From: Desulfoscipio geothermicus
GTDB taxonomy: Bacteria > Bacillota > Desulfotomaculia > Desulfotomaculales > Desulfallaceae
Direction of reading: 5' to 3'
DNA: 61,477 nucleotides
Assembly (NCBI GenBank): GCA_016841905.1
Contig: JAENYF010000014.1
Location: forward strand, 1 to 61,477
Shown: piece after piece, positions 53,609-61,477 of the stretch
How positions within the stretch are numbered: the stretch's first letter is position 1
How the letters are laid out: the number at the start of each line of letters is the position of its first letter
Notes under the pieces: generated by a model
Database searches by the model: none
What the model was told of the DNA's origin: nothing
Seen by the model: only the letters and a program-made list of their open reading frames with translations
Translations under genes and position numbers: made by a program

Positions 53609-55189
53609 TTAGCCCAAAATCTGTTCAACTTCTTCGGCATCCAAATCCATGATGTAAGGAATACCGGTTACATCTGCCGCTTCCCGGGTAATGCTGGCTA
53701 GATCATCTCTAGTAATATATTCGAGGCTGAACTTGCGAGCACCACACATCAACTGCTGCAGACCGACACCCAGGCGGTCCAAATAATTATAAACACCAAT
53801 GGCAGTAGTTGGAATACGAGCGGCATCAGCACCAAATTTCTCTTTCAAAGCTGTATTGGCAGTAAAGATTTGCTCAACGGTATTGCCGTACTTATTGGCC
53901 ATATCGGCGGGCACTTTGCCTTCTTTCACATAATTGCCGATAGTTTTGCCTACCATAGCAGCGGCCAGCGGAGCGCGGGCCATGCCGATAGCTTTAACAT
54001 AAGGCGCAGCCAGAGCCAGACCTTTGTACATATGATCTTCCAAAGAGAAGCCGCCTGCTACAGCTATCTTAGGTACATACATGCCTTTAGCCTTAATACG
54101 TTCCATGTATTGATACAGCAATGCTTCCAGGTAAACAGTGGGTACGCCCCACTCGTTCATCATCCGCCACGGGCTCATACCTGTGCCGCCACCGGCACCA
54201 TCAATTGTCAAGAGGTCTAATTTTGCCAGTGAAGCGAATTTAACAGCCCTGGCCAGGTCCGCCGGGCGGTAGGCACCGGTTTTCAGCATCACATGCTTGG
54301 CTCCCAAGCTGCGTAATTCAGCCACCCGAGCCATGAAGGTTTCCTCATCAACCATACCAATGCGAGAATGCCGTTCAAATTCCTTAAATGAGCCCTGGGT
54401 AAAACTTTGCTGTATATATGAGCTTTCCGGATCCGGAATTACAATATAGCCGTGGGATTTAAGCTGCCGGGCTCTCTCAATTGTGGGTAGTTTTACCTCA
54501 CCGCCGATATCCTTGGCACCCTGGCCCCACTTAATTTCTACTGCTTCCACGCCCAGATCGTTTATTACATAGTCAGCCACTCCGAGGCGTGTATCCTCAA
54601 CATTAAACTGCACCACAATGGCACCGTATCCGTTGTACCATTCCTGGAATAATTTGACCCGGCGTGCCATATCCGGGGACTTAACCACACGGCCATTTTT
54701 AATTTCCCCATCGGGGTCCATACCGCAGACATTTTCACCAATGGTCAGGACAACACCGGATATGGCCGCGCCAATAGCCAGACCTTCCCAGTTATCCTTT
54801 GCCACCTGGGTTGAACCGAGGCCCGGTATTACAATGGGCAGTTTAAGCTTAATAGTATTGGCAGAACCGATTTCTGATTCGATGTTGACGGCCGGGAAAG
54901 TGGCTTTGTCGCTATCGGCCTCGATCCCATATGCGCCGACAGCTGTACCCATAATGTTAAAATGAGACATATCAACCGGGTATTCCTTCTGAGAAGCAGC
55001 GGTTGAGTTGCCGAAAGGCTGGGGATAAATAAGTTCTCGTCCGCGATAGGCCGACTTGCCTACTTCGCAAAGGCCGGGGCAACCATCTATACAGGTCGCG
55101 CACAAGCCGCTGGAGGAACAAATATTACCCGGTGTTCTGTTTTTCGTTTGTGTTGCTGAACTGGCATTGATTCCGTTGCTGTAACCCAT
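53609..55189 (-). CDS. stand-alone FMN-binding glutamate synthase-like protein
   Basis: 526 aa. The barrel (PIVIPGLGSTQVAKDNWEGLAIG, VEIKWGQGAKDIGGEVKLP, LLTIDGAGGGTGMSPWRMMNEWGVP, IAVAGGFSLEDHMYKGLALAAPYVKAIGMAR) belongs to the FMN-linked glutamate synthase family, but there is no glutaminase or GXGXG domain and no fused ferredoxin. The N-terminus has a cysteine cluster (CSSSGLCATCIDGCPGLCEVG) likely to hold an iron-sulfur cluster. AGGAGGT lies before ATG. It is between two IclR regulators and near gdhA; the true reaction is not known. Confidence 0.85.
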   Translation of the reverse strand: MGYSNGINASSATQTKNRTPGNICSSSGLCATCIDGCPGLCEVGKSAYRGRELIYPQPFGNSTAASQKEYPVDMSHFNIMGTAVGAYGIEADSDKATFPAVNIESEIGSANTIKLKLPIVIPGLGSTQVAKDNWEGLAIGAAISGVVLTIGENVCGMDPDGEIKNGRVVKSPDMARRVKLFQEWYNGYGAIVVQFNVEDTRLGVADYVINDLGVEAVEIKWGQGAKDIGGEVKLPTIERARQLKSHGYIVIPDPESSYIQQSFTQGSFKEFERHSRIGMVDEETFMARVAELRSLGAKHVMLKTGAYRPADLARAVKFASLAKLDLLTIDGAGGGTGMSPWRMMNEWGVPTVYLEALLYQYMERIKAKGMYVPKIAVAGGFSLEDHMYKGLALAAPYVKAIGMARAPLAAAMVGKTIGNYVKEGKVPADMANKYGNTVEQIFTANTALKEKFGADAARIPTTAIGVYNYLDRLGVGLQQLMCGARKFSLEYITRDDLASITREAADVTGIPYIMDLDAEEVEQILG

Positions 55190-55242
55190 TTTATTATCAG
55201 ACCTCCTAGTCTATTTAGTACATCACTGTACTATTCCATGTA

Positions 55243-55332
55243 GTGAAATTATATTTCACTTTTCTGAAGTTATTCTAGCCTTTCTTAGTTAGTCAGTCAA
55301 TAGAAATGGATTTCACAATATGAAAATTTCAC
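55243..55332. promoter_or_regulatory. palindromic ATTTCAC operator-like sites
   Basis: GTGAAATTATATTTCAC at 55243-55259 is a perfect palindrome (GTGAAAT-TAT-ATTTCAC). Related half sites (ATTTCAC, TGAAAATTTCA) lie at 55310-55332. They are upstream of the FMN synthase-like gene and probably bind the IclR regulators. Confidence 0.6.
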
Positions 55333-55606
55333 GTTTCTAATCTGCATTAATTACGAATATTGCATACACAATGCAGGATTATAGTATTTCGCATTATGGA
55401 AAGTATATTTCGCCTACTATGGTACAGCAATCAATCGGAATCAAGATATAATGATATTTGATTTCACCAAGTGGAAATATATTCGGCAAAGTAATATATT
55501 ATATATATATATTGTTTTTTGCGCTTAAGGGAAGACCTCACTGCATTTCTTATGGGGAGAGGATGGAAAGACGTAATGTAGGTAGGCGGTCAGTTATAGT
55601 GGATTA
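55333..55606. other. AT-rich regulatory spacer
   Basis: Holds one more diverged site (ATTTCACCAAGTGGAAAT, 55462-55479) and a long TATATA run near 55500. No gene is seen. Confidence 0.45.
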
Positions 55607-55650
55607 CAAATAAAAAGAGAGCCTAGTCTTAAAAACGACCATGCTCCCTG
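55607..55650 (-). terminator. intrinsic terminator of the second IclR gene
   Basis: On the minus strand GGGAGC...GCTCTC stem around a loop, followed by TTTTTATTT. Confidence 0.55.
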
Positions 55651-55671
55651 AACTCTATGGCTAATAATCCA

Positions 55672-56472
55672 TTAATTTCCGTTATATCCTAACTGAATAG
55701 AAATTGTATTAGCGGCATTTTTTACGGCATCCACCAGTTCATTCTTGATAAACGGTGTGGTGATACGGATACTGGGTCCGGAAATGCTCAGAGCCGCTAC
55801 AACTTTGCCTTCGAAGTTATTAATTGGCGCTGCCACGCACCGCACTCCTTCGTCTCGCTCCCCAAGGTCCAAAGCATATCCATCCCGTTTTACCCGGATA
55901 AGCTCTTTTATAAGCAGTTCCGGCTCAGTAATGGTTTCATTGGAATACTTCTTTAAATTTATATTATATACTAAATCCTCCAGCTTGTCCTGGGGCAAAC
56001 CGGAAAGTAAAACCTTCCCGGAGCCTGTGCAATAGGCAGGACCACGGTTACCTGTACGGGCAAACATCCTGACCAGAATCATATTCGTTGATTCGACCTG
56101 ATCTACATAAACCACCTCGGAACCGTCCAAAGTGGCCAAGTTAACTGTTTCATTATATCTTTGCTGCAATTCTTCCATGACAGGACGGGCGATAGAACGC
56201 AAATCTTTGAAATAAGCTGCAGCATTACCAACTTGAAAAGCTTTTATCCCCAGCCGGTACTTGCTGTTTTCAGTGTTTTGCTCGACAAACCCTCTTTGTA
56301 TCATGGTATATAAAAGCCGGTGGGTAGTTCCCAGGGTAAGGTTTGTTTTTTGTGCTATTTCAGTAATAGTAATGGGTACACCCGCCTCGGCCAAGGTTTC
56401 CAAAATAAATAAAGCTCTTTCCACTGCTTGAACTGTTTTCGCATCATCACCATTGGTTCCTTGTTTAGCCAT
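55672..56472 (-). CDS. IclR-family transcriptional regulator (copy 2)
   Basis: 266 aa, clearly a paralogue of copy 1: helix-turn-helix ITEIAQKTNLTLGTTHRLLYTMIQRGFVEQ and effector domain GNRGPAYCTGSGKVLLSGL, GVRCVAAPINNFEGKVVAALSISGPSIRI. AAGGAG lies before ATG. Divergent from gdhA across a 388-base gap with an ATTTCAC half site (56653-56660), so it is a candidate controller of gdhA and of the FMN synthase-like gene. Confidence 0.9.
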   Translation of the reverse strand: MAKQGTNGDDAKTVQAVERALFILETLAEAGVPITITEIAQKTNLTLGTTHRLLYTMIQRGFVEQNTENSKYRLGIKAFQVGNAAAYFKDLRSIARPVMEELQQRYNETVNLATLDGSEVVYVDQVESTNMILVRMFARTGNRGPAYCTGSGKVLLSGLPQDKLEDLVYNINLKKYSNETITEPELLIKELIRVKRDGYALDLGERDEGVRCVAAPINNFEGKVVAALSISGPSIRITTPFIKNELVDAVKNAANTISIQLGYNGN

Positions 56473-56860
56473 CTAAATCTAATCTCCTTAACCACAAAAA
56501 TTATTATAACTTTTCAAAATTGTATACAAAACACGGAACAGTTGTCAAGGTGCTTATGCAGTCATAAGGCTCAGGTAAGCATTCATGTATTATGTATATT
56601 ATCTTAATAGCATGCCCAAAGAACTTTTCTTTTCTATTGCAGTGTGATAATATATTTCACGATAAGAAAATTGTTTCTATTTTATTAAGGTATTTATAAG
56701 CAGAATGTTATTTAATAGAGACCAAACTTCAACTATATAGTTTTTAACTAATTATCTTAATTGACAAATTAAGGCCGTCTCTTTAGAGGGACAGCGAACA
56801 GGGCAACGGCAGCGTTATCAAAGCAATTAAATCTAAACAAAGATTTAGGAGGTTTATTAA
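56473..56860. promoter_or_regulatory. divergent control region of iclR copy 2 and gdhA
   Basis: Contains GTGTGATAATATATTTCAC (56642-56660), an imperfect version of the 55243 palindrome. Near gdhA the leader reads ACAGGGCAACGGCAGCG (56808-56824) but shows no terminator, so no ANTAR unit is called here. No other feature seen. Confidence 0.5.
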
Positions 56861-58195
<1,335 letters not shown>

Positions 58196-58310
58196 AATTA
58201 TTTTTCTAATATAAGACGTTAAGAATAAATAAGTTTTCGTATTATGAAATCATGAATCATTGCTTTTCCAAAATTTATTGATATAATTTATTTTAGCTAA
58301 AAAAATAACA

Positions 58311-58384
58311 GGATACAATGACGTGTCCATTAATGGCAATGGTCGCCCTGTGTAGTTGATATATAACTACACGGGCATTTTTAT
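58311..58384 (+). promoter_or_regulatory. ANTAR unit before the ANTAR gene itself
   Basis: GGATAC-AATGAC-GTGTCC (58311-58328; loop AxxGxx) and GGC...GCC (58335-58347) with loop AATGGT plus one unpaired C. The GCC is also the start of the terminator GCCCTGTGTAGTT/AACTACACGGGC (58345-58376) with T-run. It implies that the regulator controls its own transcription. Confidence 0.85.
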
Positions 58385-58408
58385 TTCTTTATATGGGGGG
58401 CAGCCTGC

Positions 58409-58993
58409 ATGAGTGAATACAGGGTAATATTGGTTGATGCAGATAATGTTTGGCGAAAAAATGTAAAGGCGATGCTCACCAAGTATGGCCACTGGGTGGT
58501 TGGAGAGGCCGGTGACGGCCTGAGCGCGATAAAACTGGTGCGCAGCAGAGAACCTGATCTACTTATTATCAATGCCGCACTGCCGGGGGGCATGGACGGG
58601 ATGCAAGTGGCCAAAATAGTACATGAAGATAAATTGGCACCAGTTATTATTACCAGCACCTCCGACGAGCAGGTCATATTAGAGCAGGCCAAGGAAGCAA
58701 GGGTATCTGCTCTGTTAATCAAGCCTTTGGGGGAAATGTCGTTATTACCGGCGGTGGAGTTGGCCATAGCAAATTATCACGAGATTACCGCTCTGGAAAG
58801 AAGAATAAAGGATTTGCAGGAAACGCTGGAAACCAGAAAAATTGTGGAACGGGCTAAGGGTATTTTAATGGAAACCCAGGGATTAACTGAAGCCGAAGCC
58901 TTTAAGCGCATACAACGCCAGAGCATGAACAAGCGGGTAAGCATACGCCTGGTGGCTGAAGCGGTTATAATGGCTCATTCATTAAATAGGTAG
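58409..58993 (+). CDS. ANTAR-domain antiterminator with degenerate receiver domain
   Basis: 194 aa. Residues 1-115 are response-regulator receiver-like with the acidic pair Asp10/Asp12, the GMDG loop and Lys in IKPLG, but the phospho-acceptor position (PDLLIINAALPGG) is Asn55, so ordinary phosphorylation is not possible. A short coiled coil (HEITALERRIKDLQETLETRK) joins it to the C-terminal three-helix ANTAR domain (IVERAKGILMETQGLTEAEAFKRIQRQSMNKRVSIRLVAEAVI in parts). It would bind paired AxxGxx hexaloops in RNA and prevent termination. It lacks a NasS or histidine kinase neighbour. GGGGGG site before ATG 58409. Confidence 0.92.
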   Translation: MSEYRVILVDADNVWRKNVKAMLTKYGHWVVGEAGDGLSAIKLVRSREPDLLIINAALPGGMDGMQVAKIVHEDKLAPVIITSTSDEQVILEQAKEARVSALLIKPLGEMSLLPAVELAIANYHEITALERRIKDLQETLETRKIVERAKGILMETQGLTEAEAFKRIQRQSMNKRVSIRLVAEAVIMAHSLNR

Positions 58994-59167
58994 CTAAAAA
59001 TACTGACATTTCGACATGCTTGTGCTATAATTAATTTTAGCATGTAATTTATTCTAGCATATAATAACATGGCATTTAATTGGTATCGGCCTAGCCTATA
59101 GTGATGCAATAGATGTTGCACGTATAGTCAAATAAATACGGCAGTTAAAAACTAAAAAATATTTTAC

Positions 59168-59248
59168 GGTACAATGGCGTATCATAAATAAGGGCAATGA
59201 AGCCCACCTGGCAGTTATCATGCAAATTCTGTCAGTGTGGGTTTTTTT
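59168..59248 (+). promoter_or_regulatory. ANTAR antiterminator/terminator unit of glnA copy 2
   Basis: GGTAC-AATGGC-GTATC (59168-59183) and GGGC-AATGAA-GCCC (59192-59205), both loops AxxGxx, 8-base linker. The second hairpin's GCCC opens the terminator CCCACCTGGCAG.../...CTGTCAGTGTGGG with T7 (59203-59248). The clearest example of the motif in the window. Confidence 0.92.
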
Positions 59249-59313
59249 AGTAACTTCATTATATTGGTATACTCATTGTGCCTCTTAGCTTTTAAAGAGA
59301 GGTGTGACTTATA

Positions 59314-60645
59314 GTGTCGGTATTTACTAGCGATGATGTGCGTACTATGGTAAGAGATTACGGTGTTAAATTTGTACGTTTGCAGTTTACAGACATCTTT
59401 GGTGTATTAAAGAATGTTTCCATCACTGTAGAGCAATTAGAAAAAGCCTTAAATAATGAATTAATGTTTGATGGTTCTGCAATAGAAGGTTTTGTACGCA
59501 TTGAAGAATCCGATATGTACCTGTATCCAGATCCTTCAACGTTTGTAGTATTCCCCTGGAAACCACGGGATGGCGCAGTAGCCAGGCTAATTTGTGACAT
59601 ATATAATACCGATGGTACACCTTTTATCGGCGACCCGCGTTATGTTTTGCGCAGGGCTATAGCTGAAGCGGCGGAAATGGGTTATACGATGAACGTTGGT
59701 CCCGAAGCTGAATTTTTTCTGTTTCACGTTGATGAGGTAGGCAGGCCTACTACCATTACCCATGACCGAGCCGGTTATTTCGATATGACTCCGATTGACT
59801 TAGGTGAAAACGCTCGCCGGGATATGGTGCTCAATCTGTCGCAAATGGGTTTCGAAATTGAAGCCTCCCATCACGAGGTGGCACCAGCCCAGCACGAAAT
59901 TGATTTTAAGTATTCAAATGCCCTGGATATCGCCGATAAAGTGGTAACCTTCAAGTTTGTGGTGCGTACCATTGCTCAGCGACATGGATTGGCCGCTACT
60001 TTTATGCCCAAGCCGGTTTTTGGTATAGCCGGATCGGGGATGCACTTAAACCAGTCGCTGATGAAAAACGATACCAATGCCTTTTATGATCCCGATACAC
60101 CAAACAAGCTCAGCAAGGATTGCCTTTACTATATTGGGGGGTTAATGAAGCATATTCCAGCTATCACAGCCATTATTAACCCTACCGTAAACTCTTATAA
60201 AAGGTTAGTTTCAGGCTATGAAGCACCCGTATACGTGGCCTGGTCTTACCGCAACCGCAGCCCGTTAATTAGGGTGCCGGCCAAGCGTGGACAATCTACC
60301 CGTATTGAGCTGCGCAGCCCCGATCCGTCCTGCAACCCATACCTGGCCCTGGCGGTATGTCTTAAGGCCGGACTTGACGGTATAAAAAACAAGATTGAAC
60401 CGCCTTCACCCTGTGACCGTAATATATATGAGCTAACGCCGGAGGAACGCGATGAACTGGGCATAGCGATATTGCCCGAGAGTCTGAATGATGCCACGTA
60501 CCAATTGTCTATTGACCCGGTTATTATTGATGCACTTGGCCAGCATGTCATTCAGCGCTTTATGGAAGCCAAGCGCATTGAGTGGGACAACTATCGGCAG
60601 CATGTGCATCCTTGGGAGTTGGAGCAATACCTTTCGAAGTTTTAA
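59314..60645 (+). CDS. glnA: glutamine synthetase type I (copy 2)
   Basis: 443 aa, similar to copy 1 along its whole length (for example [66 protein letters not shown]). GTG 59314 follows AGAGAGGTGTGA. The loop RNIYELT lacks the adenylylation-type sequence of GSI-beta. Two GSI-alpha genes under ANTAR control and about 30 kb apart suggest different settings for nitrogen limitation, but no difference in kinetics can be read from the sequence. Confidence 0.95.
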   Translation: MSVFTSDDVRTMVRDYGVKFVRLQFTDIFGVLKNVSITVEQLEKALNNELMFDGSAIEGFVRIEESDMYLYPDPSTFVVFPWKPRDGAVARLICDIYNTDGTPFIGDPRYVLRRAIAEAAEMGYTMNVGPEAEFFLFHVDEVGRPTTITHDRAGYFDMTPIDLGENARRDMVLNLSQMGFEIEASHHEVAPAQHEIDFKYSNALDIADKVVTFKFVVRTIAQRHGLAATFMPKPVFGIAGSGMHLNQSLMKNDTNAFYDPDTPNKLSKDCLYYIGGLMKHIPAITAIINPTVNSYKRLVSGYEAPVYVAWSYRNRSPLIRVPAKRGQSTRIELRSPDPSCNPYLALAVCLKAGLDGIKNKIEPPSPCDRNIYELTPEERDELGIAILPESLNDATYQLSIDPVIIDALGQHVIQRFMEAKRIEWDNYRQHVHPWELEQYLSKF

Positions 60646-60667
60646 ATAAAACAGCGTAAATATTTAT

Positions 60668-60700
60668 ATAAACAGGTCTGTTTAGTCAGGCCTGTTTAGT
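60668..60700 (+). terminator. weak terminator after glnA copy 2
   Basis: AAACAGG / CCTGTTT hairpin; the T-run is poor (TTTAGTGATCTTTT). Confidence 0.4.
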
Positions 60701-60857
60701 GATCTTTTGCTTTTGCCAAATAATATTTGGGTTGGCTGCTTACATGTGTTAAAATACTTTTAACCATCAATAATTGATTAATTGGGTGTACTTAGTAACC
60801 GTTAGCTGAAGTAAATTTGCTATAATCCAATTAATTAAACTAGGGAGGAAAAACTGT

Positions 60858-61355
60858 ATGACTCACACGCTCGCAGTGATAGCCTTAAACAAACCTGGCG
60901 TTTTAGCTCGTATTGCAGGATTATTAAACAGGCGGGTATTCAATATCGAAAGTATAGCCGCCGGTTATACCGAAGAACTTGATGTCTCCAGAATTACCCT
61001 TGTAGTAAATGGGGACGAGCGGGAACTGGAGCAGGTTATCCACCAGCTATCCAAACTTGTGGACGTGCTTAAGATAACTAAGTTGGAGGACCACGATTCC
61101 ATTGAAAGGGAATTAGCTTTAATCAAGATACATGCGAGACCGGAATCTCGTCGGGATATCCTGGATATCGTTGAAATATTTCGCGCCAATATCGTAGATG
61201 TTGGCCAAGATACGATGGTCATCCAGGTTATTGGTAACGAGCAGAAGATCAGTGCTTTTACACAGGTAATAGAACATCAAGGAATTGTTGAAATGGTGCG
61301 AACAGGTAAAATTGCCCTCTCTCGCCAACCTTTAGCAGCAAAGGATGAAAAATAA
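60858..61355 (+). CDS. ilvH: acetolactate synthase regulatory (small) subunit
   Basis: 165 aa. N-terminal ACT domain (HTLAVIALNKPGVLARIAGLLNRRVFNIESIAAGYTEE in parts), then the second ACT-like domain (GNEQKISAFTQVIEHQGIVEMVRTGKIAL). It gives valine feedback to acetolactate synthase. The catalytic ilvB gene is not next to it: glnA2 is upstream and an unrelated short gene follows, so it must act with an ilvB elsewhere or have a different partner. AGGGAGG precedes ATG. Confidence 0.92.
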   Translation: MTHTLAVIALNKPGVLARIAGLLNRRVFNIESIAAGYTEELDVSRITLVVNGDERELEQVIHQLSKLVDVLKITKLEDHDSIERELALIKIHARPESRRDILDIVEIFRANIVDVGQDTMVIQVIGNEQKISAFTQVIEHQGIVEMVRTGKIALSRQPLAAKDEK

Positions 61356-61364
61356 AAGATTATG

Positions 61365-61395
61365 TTGACATAAGGTGATTTAATGTGTATATAAT
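61365..61395 (+). promoter_or_regulatory. promoter for the last gene
   Basis: TTGACA at 61365-61370 and TATATA/TATAAT at 61388-61395 (17-19 base spacing). Confidence 0.55.
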
Positions 61396-61443
61396 TATGT
61401 ATATTTATTTTATATAGATTTTGTATACTGGAGGTTGTTACAG

Positions 61444-61477
61444 GTGGCACAAGTAAAGCGTATCATGATCAGCCTAC
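61444..61477 (+). CDS. start of a ribbon-helix-helix (CopG/EndoAI-like) protein, cut by the window end
   Basis: GTG 61444, with GGAGG at 61430-61434, encodes MAQVKRIMISL before the window ends. KRIMISL is the typical first strand of ribbon-helix-helix regulators such as the EndoAI antitoxin. Only 11 residues are seen, so the call is tentative. Confidence 0.45.
   Translation, partial: MAQVKRIMISL

Noticed and set aside
56780-56850. ANTAR unit upstream of gdhA
   Set aside because: A GGGCAACGGC-like string is present but there is no closing stem and no terminator before the gene.

Overview
The window looks like chromosome from a spore-forming, anaerobic, Gram-positive Clostridia-type bacterium, most like the Desulfotomaculum/Peptococcaceae group. 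The reasons are a sigma-K type sporulation gene, T-box and c-di-AMP leader RNAs, strong AGGAGG ribosome sites, GSI-alpha type glutamine synthetases, a split archaeal-type glutamate synthase and many intrinsic terminators. This taxonomic call is inference from gene content; no 16S rRNA is present.

Layout. 1-8.9 kb: a complete type I Wadjet (JetABCD) anti-plasmid cassette, with a frameshift near the end of jetA. Copies of a palindromic repeat (core GGGGACGGTTCTTTTGTGTC) lie on both sides of it; the repeat also ends jetD and truncates a sigK gene. Between them are an MscS channel and an XRE regulator. 9-12.2 kb: a TetR-ABC import operon. 12.2-13.1 kb: a TumA/TumE-like toxin-antitoxin pair beside a decayed duplicate. 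13.2-27 kb: housekeeping and accessory genes: tRNA-Pro, a PH-domain protein, YedK/HMCES, a glycosyltransferase, a DUF5714 protein with an in-frame TGA, an MFS pump behind an ErmD-type leader peptide and attenuator, T-box-controlled trpB2, riboswitch-controlled NlpC/P60, recQ, a nitrilase-family gene, YkvA and a two-P-loop ATPase.

27-46 kb and 52.7-60.7 kb form a nitrogen-assimilation region: two glutamine synthetases, split glutamate synthase with its own ferredoxin and flavoprotein, asparagine synthetase, GlnK, two ammonium transporters, carbamoyl-phosphate synthetase, glutamine-dependent NAD synthetase, glutamate dehydrogenase, a stand-alone FMN glutamate-synthase-like protein and two IclR regulators. 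Between them (46-52.7 kb) lie a 45-aa protein, a DUF255 thioredoxin-fold protein and a KaiC/PPDK-like fusion. The window ends with an orphan ilvH and the start of a ribbon-helix-helix gene.

The most interesting feature is regulatory. Nine leaders in the window (glnA1, glt operon, asnB, amt1-glnK, carAB, nadE, amt2, the ANTAR gene itself and glnA2) carry short hairpins with six-base loops of the form AxxGxx. The 3' arm of a hairpin usually overlaps or abuts the 5' arm of an intrinsic terminator. This is the signature of ANTAR-protein antitermination. The ANTAR protein is encoded at 58.4 kb, and its receiver domain has Asn where the phospho-accepting Asp should be. Several leaders carry two terminators in series. 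CarB in this regulon is fused to a complete diaminopimelate-epimerase-like domain in which both catalytic cysteines are lost (Ser1140, Ala1289).
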